Origin: an uncultured Ruminococcus sp.
GTDB lineage: Bacteria > Bacillota > Clostridia > Oscillospirales > Ruminococcaceae
Assembly (NCBI GenBank): GCA_900545125.1
Contig: UQXS01000013.1
Span: 1-24,693, forward strand
Direction of reading: 5' to 3'
DNA length: 24,693 nt
Below, piece after piece: positions 13,745-21,311 of this stretch. The first letter of the stretch is position 1; every line of letters begins with the position of its first letter. The translations under genes and the position numbers were made by a program. Under the pieces are notes generated by a model. That model was not told the origin of the DNA. It did no database searches and worked only from the letters and a program-made list of their open reading frames with translations.

Positions 13745-16123
13745 TTAGGTTGCAGACATTGAATATATATCCGCTGCGATGTCAACGGTCTGTTTTGCAT
13801 CTTTTGCGTAGAAGTCGGCGTGTATCTGTTTTGCATAGGAGGCAGTGAGAACAGCTCCGCCTACAACGGTTTTACATTCTGTATATTTTTCGTTAAGCAG
13901 AGCAACGGTATCCGCCATTGATTTAAGAGTGGTGGTCATAAGGGCGGAAAGTCCCACAAGTTTTACCTGATGCTTTATTGCCGCTTCGACGACAGTTTCC
14001 GGCGGAACATCCTTGCCGAGATCAATTACCGTGAAACCGTAGCTTTCAAGCAGAACTTTGACAATGTTCTTGCCTATGTCGTGGATATCGCCCTTAACCG
14101 TGGCGAGAACGATTTTTCCCTTTGATACACCGTCCGAGCCGGGCGGCAGACCCTCCTTGACTGCCTCGAAGCAAGCTTGTGCAGCTCCGGCAGTAAGGAT
14201 AAGCTGGGGCAGGAATATTTTTCCCTTTTCAAACTTTTCACCTGCGGAATCCAGAGCAGGGATGAGATATTCATTGATTATCTCCATTGGATCATGTTCA
14301 CGGAGAAGTTCCTTTGCCGCTTTTACGGCATCGTTTTTCAGTCCGTTTTCTACGGCGTATGAGATATCCGGTGTTCCGGCTGAAACAGCGGAAGTCTGCG
14401 GTAAAGCAGGCTGATTATCCTGTGAGTATATTTTTATGAATTCCACGGAGTTGCGGTCTATTCCTGCAAGGAGACGATAAGCACGTACTGCTCCCGTTAT
14501 TGAATCCACATTGGGATTGATTATCGGCAGATCAAGTCCGTTCTGCAAAGCCATTGTCAGGAACGTTCTGGTGATAAGCTCACGGTTGGGCAGACCGAAA
14601 GAAATATTTGAAACGCCCAGAACGGTTTTCAGTCCGAGTTCGGTTTTGACACGTTTGAGAGCGCCAAGAGTCTCCATAACGCCGTCCTGTTCGGCAGAAG
14701 CGGTAAGGGTCAGGCAGTCGATGAATACATCCTCACGTGGAATGCCGTATTCCAGCGCACGGTTGAGTATCTTTTCCGCAATGGCGAAACGTCCTTCCGC
14801 AGTTTTGGGGATTCCTCCCTTGTCAAGCGTCAGACCCACTACTGCTGCGCCGTATTTTTTCACAAGCGGAAGTATGGCTTCAAGGGATTCATCCTCTCCG
14901 TTGACGGAGTTTACTATCGGTTTGCCGTTGTATACACGCAGACCTGCCTCCAGAACTTCCGGAATTGTCGAATCAAGCTGGAGCGGCGTATCGCAGACGC
15001 TCTGTATTGCCTTGACGGCTCTTATCATCATGGCTTTTTCGTCGATCTCAGGGTGTCCCACGTTTACATCGAGGATCTCTGCACCGGCATGGATCTGCTC
15101 CACCGCCTGACCGAGGATATAGTCGATATCTCCGTTGACGAGAGCTTCCTTGAAGCGCTTTTTTCCGGTGGGATTTATCCTTTCGCCGATTATTCGTGGC
15201 TGGTCGATATCCACGCAGCTTACCGCCGAGCAGACGAGGCTTTTTCTTTTTATCTCACGTTTTTTTCTTTTTATTCCGGAAAGTGCCTGAACAAGAGCTT
15301 TTATGTGATCGGGCGTTGTTCCGCAGCATCCGCCGAGAATGGAAGCTCCGGCTTCCGCAAGTCTGAGTGCGCCGGATGCAAAATCTTCCGGAGAGACGTT
15401 GAACAGTCCGGTGGATGGGTCGGGAAGTCCGGCGTTTGGCTTGGCGATGACCGGAAGAGAAGTTCCGGCACAGATTTTTTCCAGAACGGGGAGGAGTTCC
15501 GCAGGGCCGAGGGAGCAGTTTACGCCGATAGCGTCTGCTCCGAGACCGGTGAGCACGGCGGACATGGCATCCGGTGAAACTCCGGTGAACGTGCGCATAT
15601 TTTCCTCAAAAGTCATGGTGACGAGAACGGGCTTATCAGAGTTTTCCTTTGCGGCAAGAAGAGCGGCTTTTGTTTCAAGGAGATCGGTCATAGTTTCGAT
15701 AACGATGACATCGGCATCATTTCCGGCAAGAACGATTTCACGGAAGCAGTCGTAAGCATCTTCAAACGACAGAGAACCGGACGGTTCGAGCAGTTGACCC
15801 AGAGGGCCTGTATCAAGGGCGATGAGAGCCTTTTCTCCGGCTGCTTCACGGGCGTTTTTTACTCCGGCAGATACGATTTCCTCAACGGAATGACCGCAGC
15901 GGCGGAGCTTGAACCGATTTGCTCCGAAAGTGTTGGCATAGACGATGTCAGAACCGCTTTCGGCGTACATACGGTGTATTTTCATTATGGATGCCGGATC
16001 GGTAAGGTTCAGCATTTCCGGAACGTGTTCGGTTTCGATTCCGAGAGCCTGAAGCATTGTACCCATGCCGCCGTCAAGGAATACGAAATCTTTCCGGTCA
16101 AGAAGTTCGGTTAATTTATTCAT
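13745..16123 (-). CDS. metH: Cobalamin-dependent methionine synthase, short form
   Basis: A 792-residue enzyme that transfers a methyl group from methyl-tetrahydrofolate to homocysteine through B12. Domains in order: homocysteine-binding barrel (about 1-290) with zinc ligands Cys203 ('GVNCSLGP') and Cys266-Cys267 ('GGCCGTT'); folate-binding barrel (about 308-560) starting 'IIGERINPTGKK'; B12 cap (about 590-650); B12-binding Rossmann domain with the axial His681 in 'GDIHDIGKN'. The roughly 300-residue C-terminal AdoMet-dependent reactivation domain of E. coli MetH is absent, as in some Firmicute and Thermotoga enzymes, so a separate reactivating protein must be encoded elsewhere. It lies 18 nt downstream of pheA (GGAG before ATG), probably in one operon. 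Confidence 0.95.
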   Translation of the reverse strand: MNKLTELLDRKDFVFLDGGMGTMLQALGIETEHVPEMLNLTDPASIMKIHRMYAESGSDIVYANTFGANRFKLRRCGHSVEEIVSAGVKNAREAAGEKALIALDTGPLGQLLEPSGSLSFEDAYDCFREIVLAGNDADVIVIETMTDLLETKAALLAAKENSDKPVLVTMTFEENMRTFTGVSPDAMSAVLTGLGADAIGVNCSLGPAELLPVLEKICAGTSLPVIAKPNAGLPDPSTGLFNVSPEDFASGALRLAEAGASILGGCCGTTPDHIKALVQALSGIKRKKREIKRKSLVCSAVSCVDIDQPRIIGERINPTGKKRFKEALVNGDIDYILGQAVEQIHAGAEILDVNVGHPEIDEKAMMIRAVKAIQSVCDTPLQLDSTIPEVLEAGLRVYNGKPIVNSVNGEDESLEAILPLVKKYGAAVVGLTLDKGGIPKTAEGRFAIAEKILNRALEYGIPREDVFIDCLTLTASAEQDGVMETLGALKRVKTELGLKTVLGVSNISFGLPNRELITRTFLTMALQNGLDLPIINPNVDSITGAVRAYRLLAGIDRNSVEFIKIYSQDNQPALPQTSAVSAGTPDISYAVENGLKNDAVKAAKELLREHDPMEIINEYLIPALDSAGEKFEKGKIFLPQLILTAGAAQACFEAVKEGLPPGSDGVSKGKIVLATVKGDIHDIGKNIVKVLLESYGFTVIDLGKDVPPETVVEAAIKHQVKLVGLSALMTTTLKSMADTVALLNEKYTECKTVVGGAVLTASYAKQIHADFYAKDAKQTVDIAADIYSMSAT

Positions 16124-16141
16124 AATTAATTTATCTCCGGT

Positions 16142-17263
16142 TTAATTTTTGAAAGCTCCGAGAATGCGGAAGTATTCCAGATTTTCTTCCAGATCTCTGA
16201 GTGTGGCTTTTACTTTCGGATCTGTGATTTTTCCGCTGAAATCGAGGTAGAAGAGCACCGTTTCAAGGCTTCCGTCCTTTACGGGACGGCTTTCTATCCT
16301 AAGCAGATTCATGCCGTTGACGTAGAATTTTGTCAGCAGACGGTAAAGGCTTCCCTGAGTGTGCGGTATTTTGAGCATCACTGAAATGGTATCGGCATCG
16401 GATTCTGCCTGCATATTTCTGGAAATGCAGACAAATTTCGTGCGGTTTATTGAGGCATCGGCAATATTTCGGGCGATTATTTCAAGTCCGAGCTTTTCTG
16501 CGCATTCAACCGAGCAGATAGCGGCAGCTTTTTCGGAGGGATCTCCGGCAGCGATCTTTTTCGCAGCAGTTGCCGTATTGCCGTATTCTTCCTTTTTAAG
16601 ACAATGGGCGGATAGGAATTCGCCGCATTGTGCAAGAGCCTGCGGATGTGAATAGACACGGCTCACCTCTGTCAGCGGAATTGCCGTTTTTGCAGCCAGA
16701 CAGTGGTTGATCTCCACAGTGACTTCACGGACTATGTAGACGTAATATTTTGCCATGAGGTCGTAAGTGCTGTCGATTGATCCTGCTGTGGAATTATGGA
16801 CCGGAAGCACACCGTAGTCAAGTTCGCCGGACTGAACGGCTTTGAAAACATCCTCGAAAGTGCGGAAGAAAGTTATATCACGATCTCCGAAGATCATTCT
16901 TGCGGCGGTTTCGGAATTTGCTCCGGAAGTCCCCTGACATCCTATTTTTACAGCCTTGTCCAGTTCGGCAGGCGGACAGATATAATCGGGTGTTTCTTCC
17001 AGAATAGTGCGGTTCTGGAGTATTTTGCTTATATCCATAATAGTTGTGAAGAGAGCAGCCGTTCCGTTTTCAAGCTCAGGGTCGCCGGTAAGAGCTTTTA
17101 TGCGGTCGATGACCTGCTGTTCTCTTCCGCCCTGAAATACGGGCAGTTTGTGGAGTTTTTTATAATCTGCTACTCCCCTGCACAGTTCCATCCGCTTCAT
17201 AAAAAGAGAAAGTATCTCACTGTCTGTATCGTCAATTTTATCACGCAGTTGCTGTAAATCCAT
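16142..17263 (-). CDS. pheA: Bifunctional chorismate mutase / prephenate dehydratase
   Basis: A 373-residue P-protein of phenylalanine synthesis. It has an AroQ-type chorismate mutase (about 1-85; 'LRDKIDDTDSEILSLFMKRM'), a prephenate dehydratase domain (about 107-280; starts 'KIGCQGTSGANSE', ends 'NRTKFVCISR', where the usual TRF is TKF) and a C-terminal ACT domain (about 290-373) with the phenylalanine-binding 'ESRP'. Chorismate is converted to prephenate and then phenylpyruvate; the ACT domain should give feedback inhibition by Phe. The start ATG has AGGAGG 8 nt upstream. It has its own promoter at 17297-17325, and I see no T-box or Phe leader peptide. Confidence 0.95.
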   Translation of the reverse strand: MDLQQLRDKIDDTDSEILSLFMKRMELCRGVADYKKLHKLPVFQGGREQQVIDRIKALTGDPELENGTAALFTTIMDISKILQNRTILEETPDYICPPAELDKAVKIGCQGTSGANSETAARMIFGDRDITFFRTFEDVFKAVQSGELDYGVLPVHNSTAGSIDSTYDLMAKYYVYIVREVTVEINHCLAAKTAIPLTEVSRVYSHPQALAQCGEFLSAHCLKKEEYGNTATAAKKIAAGDPSEKAAAICSVECAEKLGLEIIARNIADASINRTKFVCISRNMQAESDADTISVMLKIPHTQGSLYRLLTKFYVNGMNLLRIESRPVKDGSLETVLFYLDFSGKITDPKVKATLRDLEENLEYFRILGAFKN

Positions 17264-17296
17264 TTAACAAATCCTCCTGAAAAATAACTTAACATA

Positions 17297-17325
17297 AGTA
17301 TAGCAGATTTTTTTGTAAAAATCAA
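17297..17325 (-). promoter_or_regulatory. Sigma-A promoter for pheA-metH
   Basis: TTGATT (17325-17320), 17-nt spacer, TATACT (17302-17297) on the minus strand, 34 nt upstream of pheA. It diverges from the ruvC promoter. Confidence 0.72.
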
Positions 17326-17346
17326 TAAATTTTTGGAATAAATATA

Positions 17347-17376
17347 TTGCAAAAGCACCCCCATATGTGTTATAAT
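17347..17376 (+). promoter_or_regulatory. Probable promoter for the ruv operon
   Basis: A perfect TATAAT at 17371-17376 with TTGCAA 18 nt upstream (17347-17352). It is about 70 nt before ruvC. No clear LexA box (CGAAC-N4-GTTCG type) was seen next to it. Confidence 0.6.
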
Positions 17377-17448
17377 AATAATGAATGCTGCGAGAACGTA
17401 CTACGGATGCCCCGTGTATGTTCCGGCAGCCCGTGAAAGGAGAGCCGT

Positions 17449-17937
17449 ATGGCAAAAACGATCAGAATTTTAGGAATAGATCCGGGTTATGCCATAGTTG
17501 GATTCGGTGTGCTGGATTACGACGGAATACGGTTTGTTCCGGTGGAGTACGGCGCAGTGCTGACTGAGGCGAATACGCCGTTTCCGGAACGTCTCAGGGC
17601 TATTCACGAGGATATTGAATATATATTTGATAAATTCCGCCCGGAATGCATGGCGATAGAACGACTGTATTTCACTACAAACCAGAAAACAGCCATTGAC
17701 GTTGCCCAGGCAAGGGGCGTGACGGTGCTGTCGGCGGCAAAGAGAGGTATTTCCGTATCGGAGTACACACCTCTTCAGGTAAAACAGTCGGTGGTCGGAT
17801 ACGGAAAGGCTGAAAAGCATCAGGTAATGGAAATGACCCGTCAGATTCTTGGACTGGCACAGATACCTCGTCCGGACGACGCCGCCGATGCTCTTGCTAT
17901 CGCTATATGCCACGGGCACACCACAAGATTCAGTTAA
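17449..17937 (+). CDS. ruvC: Holliday junction resolvase RuvC
   Basis: A 162-residue RNase H-fold endonuclease that cuts Holliday junctions symmetrically with RuvAB. The acidic catalytic residues are in 'GIDPGYAIVG', 'MAIERLYF' and 'RPDDAADALAIAICH'; the length is typical. It has GAAAGGAG 6 nt before the ATG. The stop region overlaps the ribosome site of ruvA (AAGGA), so the two are tightly linked. First gene of ruvC-ruvA-sseB-ruvB. Confidence 0.97.
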   Translation: MAKTIRILGIDPGYAIVGFGVLDYDGIRFVPVEYGAVLTEANTPFPERLRAIHEDIEYIFDKFRPECMAIERLYFTTNQKTAIDVAQARGVTVLSAAKRGISVSEYTPLQVKQSVVGYGKAEKHQVMEMTRQILGLAQIPRPDDAADALAIAICHGHTTRFS

Positions 17938-17950
17938 GGAACGATGAAAA

Positions 17951-18565
17951 ATGATCTACAGTTTAAACGGACGTCTGGCAGTCAAGGATATTAACTTCGC
18001 TGTTGTTGAATGCGGCGGAGTCGGCTACGGATGCAGGACTTCATACAATACAGTGTCTCAGATCGGTGATATCGGCAGCGATGTCATGCTTTATACTCAT
18101 CTCTACATAAGGGAGGACGCTGCGGAACTTTTCGCCTTTGCGACGCAGCAGGAACTGAGCTGCTTCCGCCTGCTTATCTCTGTTTCCGGCGTAGGGCCGA
18201 AAGCGGCAATATCTGTTCTTTCGGATGTAACTCCGGAAAAATTTGCTTTTCTTGTTGCTTCCGGCGACAGCAAGGCGTTTACCAGAACGAAAGGCATCGG
18301 AGCAAAAACGGCTCAGAGGATAGTGCTTGAACTGAAAGACAAGATATCCTCCGAATCGCTCAACGGAGCTTTTACAGGAGTTTCTGCATCCTCTTCTCCG
18401 ACAGGGATCACAGGCTCTGATTCGGTATCGGAGGCTCTGGAAGCACTTATGGTGCTCGGTTATTCTCAGGGAGAGGCAATGTCGGTTCTCGGAAAGCTTG
18501 ATCCGGCTCTGAGCACCCAGGATCTTATAAAAGAAACATTACGGCTTATGACAGCCGGAAAATAA
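17951..18565 (+). CDS. ruvA: Holliday junction DNA helicase subunit RuvA
   Basis: A 204-residue junction-binding subunit that recruits RuvB rings for branch migration. It has the N-terminal OB-fold ('MIYSLNGRLAVKD', 'YTHLYIREDAAELFAF'), two helix-hairpin-helix motifs ('SGVGPKAAISVLSD' and 'TKGIGAKTAQRIVLELKDK'), a flexible Ser/Gly/Thr linker and a C-terminal RuvB-binding domain ('SEALEALMVLGYSQGEA'). It starts 13 nt after ruvC. A palindromic element begins 10 nt after its stop and separates it from sseB. Confidence 0.97.
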   Translation: MIYSLNGRLAVKDINFAVVECGGVGYGCRTSYNTVSQIGDIGSDVMLYTHLYIREDAAELFAFATQQELSCFRLLISVSGVGPKAAISVLSDVTPEKFAFLVASGDSKAFTRTKGIGAKTAQRIVLELKDKISSESLNGAFTGVSASSSPTGITGSDSVSEALEALMVLGYSQGEAMSVLGKLDPALSTQDLIKETLRLMTAGK

Positions 18566-18575
18566 TAAGTTTTAA

Positions 18576-18736
18576 GAGCCTGTTTAGTATCTTTGTGTGT
18601 GCAGATTTTTGATCATAATTTTTATGCTGACAAGGAAAAAGCACGCAGGAATACTGACGTATTGCAAGGACTTTTGACGAAGTTCAGCATGAAAATTTGC
18701 AAAAAAGATGTGCGCAGAAAGATATTAAACAGGCTC
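18576..18736. mobile_element. IS5-like MITE with TAA target duplication (161 bp)
   Basis: Ends are near-perfect inverted repeats (GAGCCTGTTTAGTATCTTT against the complement GAGCCTGTTTAATATCTTT), continuing as imperfect arms of about 55 bp to 'ATGCTGA'. The centre has a small AATAC-TGAC-GTATT hairpin. The trinucleotide TAA flanks both ends (18573-18575 and 18737-18739). GAGCCTGTTT ends and a 3-bp TNA duplication fit IS5-group transposons, from memory of that family. No transposase is encoded, so it would depend on an IS elsewhere. Confidence 0.82.
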
Positions 18737-18757
18737 TAAGAAGGGAAGAATTAAATT

Positions 18758-19489
18758 ATGAATCTCGACGAATTATTGAAGGCAGCAATTACCGATCCCA
18801 CAAAGAGGTCGCTGTTTTTGCAGACCCTCATCAAGAGTGACGTATATGTTATCTGTAAAAATCCCGTGCGCCATGAGAGAGGCAGAGAAGAAGGCGGCGT
18901 GCAGCTGGAGCTTGTCACCACCCAGAATCCCGACGGCGATATCTTTATCCCGTTCTTCACAAGCTATCGTGCTCTTCAGCAGTTTGCAAAACGTTATGTG
19001 GACTGTTATAAAATAAACTGCCTGAGACTTTTTGATCTTATTCAGTCGGCATCGGCAGTGCTCAATCCGAATTCCTACGGCAAGGAATTTTCCTCTCAGG
19101 AGATAAAGAGCATACTTATGGTTGCAAGAAACCTTAAAATCAAGGCTATTTCATACAACGAAGCGGAGATAATCTCCTACCGTCCCGTTGAGCATTCCGT
19201 AAGCCATATAACAAAGGCTGCAAGCAAGTTTCTCTCAAAGCAGCCTAATGTTGACCGTGCGTTCATCATGGAAATGGTAAAGGGTTGCGAAAAGCCGCAG
19301 ATACTTATGGTTCTTGATATGATGGGTTCGACGAGAAAGCTTTTCGTTCCCCTCTCAAAGTACCTTTCAAGAACCGTGAAAAACAACGAACATCTCTGCT
19401 TTATCAGTTACGAGCAGGATATGGGAAAAAAGGCGGCAGGAACGGTAGAACCGTTCTATGTACGCAAAAAGCGTTATTTTGAGAAATAA
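18758..19489 (+). CDS. SseB-family protein
   Basis: A 243-residue soluble protein. The N-terminal half resembles the SseB N-terminal domain ('LDELLKAAITDPTKRSLFL' ... 'GDIFIPFFTSYRALQQF', then 'VLNPNSYGKEFSSQEI', which match the family's 'vP.FTs...l..f' and 'vlNP.s' pattern). The C-terminal half ('VDRAFIMEMVKGCEKPQILMVLD') matches the SseB C-terminal domain. SseB was named for enhanced serine sensitivity in E. coli; its molecular role is not known. It sits between ruvA and ruvB, 21 nt after the palindromic element and 40 nt before the ruvB ATG. The ribosome site AAGGGAAG precedes its ATG. Family call moderately sure. Confidence 0.72.
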   Translation: MNLDELLKAAITDPTKRSLFLQTLIKSDVYVICKNPVRHERGREEGGVQLELVTTQNPDGDIFIPFFTSYRALQQFAKRYVDCYKINCLRLFDLIQSASAVLNPNSYGKEFSSQEIKSILMVARNLKIKAISYNEAEIISYRPVEHSVSHITKAASKFLSKQPNVDRAFIMEMVKGCEKPQILMVLDMMGSTRKLFVPLSKYLSRTVKNNEHLCFISYEQDMGKKAAGTVEPFYVRKKRYFEK

Positions 19490-19529
19490 GCGGCATTGAT
19501 ATGCATTGAAAGGCGGTGATCGTCACATC

Positions 19530-20582
19530 ATGATACAGACAGAGGATATGGAGTTTGCTCCGAGGATAATCTCTCCCGAAAATACCGTTGAAGACGGCGA
19601 TATCGAAGTGAATCTCAGACCGCAGACACTTCACGAGTATATCGGACAGGACAAGGTAAAGGAAAATCTTGCCATATATATAGAGGCGGCAAAGCGCAGA
19701 GGAGAACCTCTCGATCATGTTCTGCTGTACGGGCCTCCGGGTCTCGGAAAAACGACGCTGTCGGCTATCATAGCTCACGAAATGGGGGTAAATCTCCGTG
19801 TGACAACTGGACCTGCCATTGAAAAACCGGGCGATCTGGTATCGCTTCTTACCAGCCTTTCGGACAACGATGTGCTCTTTATCGACGAGATACACCGGCT
19901 GTCCCACGCCGTTGAGGAGATACTCTATCCGGCAATGGAGGACAGGGTAATTGATATCATTATCGGCAAAGGACCGTCGGCAAGGTCGATACGCATGGAT
20001 CTGAAACCGTTTACTCTTATAGGAGCGACCACAAGAGCAGGTCAGCTTTCAGCACCTCTCCGTGACCGTTTCGGTGTTATCCAGCGTCTGGAGCTGTACA
20101 CCAAGGATCAGCTTACCGATATTATCCGCAGGAGTTCCATGATACTGGGCATTCCCTGCGAGACCGACGGCGCATCGGAAATTGCCGGACGTTCACGCGG
20201 AACTCCGAGAATTGCCAACAGACTTCTGAAAAGAGTACGTGATTTCGCCGACGTAATGGGCAACGGTCAGATAACACGGCAGATAGTTTCAATAGCACTC
20301 AGCCGTCTCGATATCGACGAACTGGGACTGGACGGTCTTGACCGGCGTATGCTTGAAATGATCATAAAAGGCTACGGCGGCGGCCCGGTTGGACTGGAAA
20401 CGCTCGCTTCGGCGATAAACGAAGAATCGGTTACGCTGGAGGATGTCTGCGAACCTTTCCTCATGCAGCTCGGATTTCTCGGCAGGACTCCGAGAGGGCG
20501 TGTTGCGACAAAGCTTGCGTATGAGCATCTCGGCTATGCAAAACCTGATGACGGCGTAAGCGGACAGCTCAGTTTCGGATGA
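19530..20582 (+). CDS. ruvB: Holliday junction branch-migration ATPase RuvB
   Basis: An AAA+ hexameric motor. Walker A is 'GPPGLGKTT', Walker B 'LFIDEIHRL', sensor 1 'LIGATTRAG', the arginine-finger region 'LRDRFG', and the C-terminal winged helix ends 'FLGRTPRGRVATKLAYEHLG'. The frame is open from a TTG at 19506, but AGGCGGTGATC, almost the full anti-16S sequence, falls inside that extension and lies 8 nt before the ATG at 19530, so I take the ATG (350 residues, the usual length). It overlaps the frame of the downstream gene at ATGA. Confidence 0.97.
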   Translation: MIQTEDMEFAPRIISPENTVEDGDIEVNLRPQTLHEYIGQDKVKENLAIYIEAAKRRGEPLDHVLLYGPPGLGKTTLSAIIAHEMGVNLRVTTGPAIEKPGDLVSLLTSLSDNDVLFIDEIHRLSHAVEEILYPAMEDRVIDIIIGKGPSARSIRMDLKPFTLIGATTRAGQLSAPLRDRFGVIQRLELYTKDQLTDIIRRSSMILGIPCETDGASEIAGRSRGTPRIANRLLKRVRDFADVMGNGQITRQIVSIALSRLDIDELGLDGLDRRMLEMIIKGYGGGPVGLETLASAINEESVTLEDVCEPFLMQLGFLGRTPRGRVATKLAYEHLGYAKPDDGVSGQLSFG

Positions 20583-20593
20583 GGAAAACCGGA

Positions 20594-21148
20594 ATGAGAT
20601 TTAAAGCAAAACGAAATTTCCGGTATAATTCCGGCAGAAAAGAAGTTCCGGAGTTCGGCAGGATGATAAACGGTCAGGCGTGCGGTGCGGTATCGGGATT
20701 CCGGTACGGCATATGTCCCATGAGTTTCAACGGCTGCGAGGTCATTGCCGTTCATAACGCTCTTGTCTGGCTTGGCAGACCGCAGAAGCTTGCGGATATC
20801 GCATTCCGCATGGAACGTTTCCGGGTGCTTATGGGATTTTTCGGCTGCAATGCCTATAAAATCGGCAAAGCGCTCTCCTATTTCGGTGCGGAGAATGTCA
20901 GAAGCCGTGATACAGAGGGAAAGTCGGCGTATATAGCTGTTTTCTGGACAAAAAGACCTTTCCTGTCGCCGATACACACGGTTTTCTGCGTGAGGACTGA
21001 CAGCGGAACGGAAGTCTACAACAGCAGCAACGGATGTACGGAAAAGAAAATATATAAGGATATAAAACAGTATATCGGCAAAAGAAAACCAATAGCCGTA
21101 TATTCTGTTAAGGCAACACCGCATAAAGATTGCACATCATCTGCTTGA
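20594..21148 (+). CDS. Papain/C39-like cysteine peptidase-fold protein with element-derived C-terminus
   Basis: A small cytosolic protein (184 residues from the ATG at 20594). The start at 20579 overlaps the ruvB stop but has no ribosome site, whereas TGAGGA lies 9 nt before 20594. It resembles papain-like C39 domains: a Cys in 'NGCEVIAVHNALVWLG' at the start of a helix, a His in 'SPIHTVFC' and an Asn in 'VYNSSNG', the usual Cys-His-Asn order. No signal peptide or GG-leader transporter parts are present, so a C39 bacteriocin exporter role is unlikely; substrate and activity are unknown. The last 11 codons and the stop come from the palindromic element at 21112, so the original C-terminus has been replaced. 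Confidence 0.68.
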   Translation: MRFKAKRNFRYNSGRKEVPEFGRMINGQACGAVSGFRYGICPMSFNGCEVIAVHNALVWLGRPQKLADIAFRMERFRVLMGFFGCNAYKIGKALSYFGAENVRSRDTEGKSAYIAVFWTKRPFLSPIHTVFCVRTDSGTEVYNSSNGCTEKKIYKDIKQYIGKRKPIAVYSVKATPHKDCTSSA

Positions 21149-21270
21149 ATATTTTCCGTCATTTTTCACATAAATTTCTTGACATACGGCAGTATGCCTG
21201 CGAAATTTATGTACAACTTGACGAAAAATCTTACTGCGCATCTGCCGCACAATCTTTGTGCGGTGTTGCC
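21112..21270. mobile_element. Palindromic MITE-like element, copy B (159 bp)
   Basis: The same family as 11871-12068 and in the same orientation. Ends are GGCAACACCGCA and TGTGCGGTGTTGCC. Inner arms at about 21149-21176 and 21211-21238 are complementary over some 28 bp, around a central CATACGGCAGTATG hairpin. Flanks TTAA and TCAA may be a decayed 4-bp duplication. It encodes no protein of its own but ends the upstream reading frame. Confidence 0.82.
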
Positions 21271-21311
21271 TCAAATAAAAAGAACAAAGACAAACAAAGG
21301 AGATAAATAAA

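Noticed and set aside
17385..17567. 60-codon frame overlapping the ruvC leader and start
   Set aside because: No suitable ribosome site and most of it is out-of-frame ruvC; not a convincing leader peptide.
19506..19529. TTG start extending RuvB by 8 residues
   Set aside because: The extension overlaps a near-perfect ribosome site (AGGCGGTGATC) that serves the ATG at 19530.
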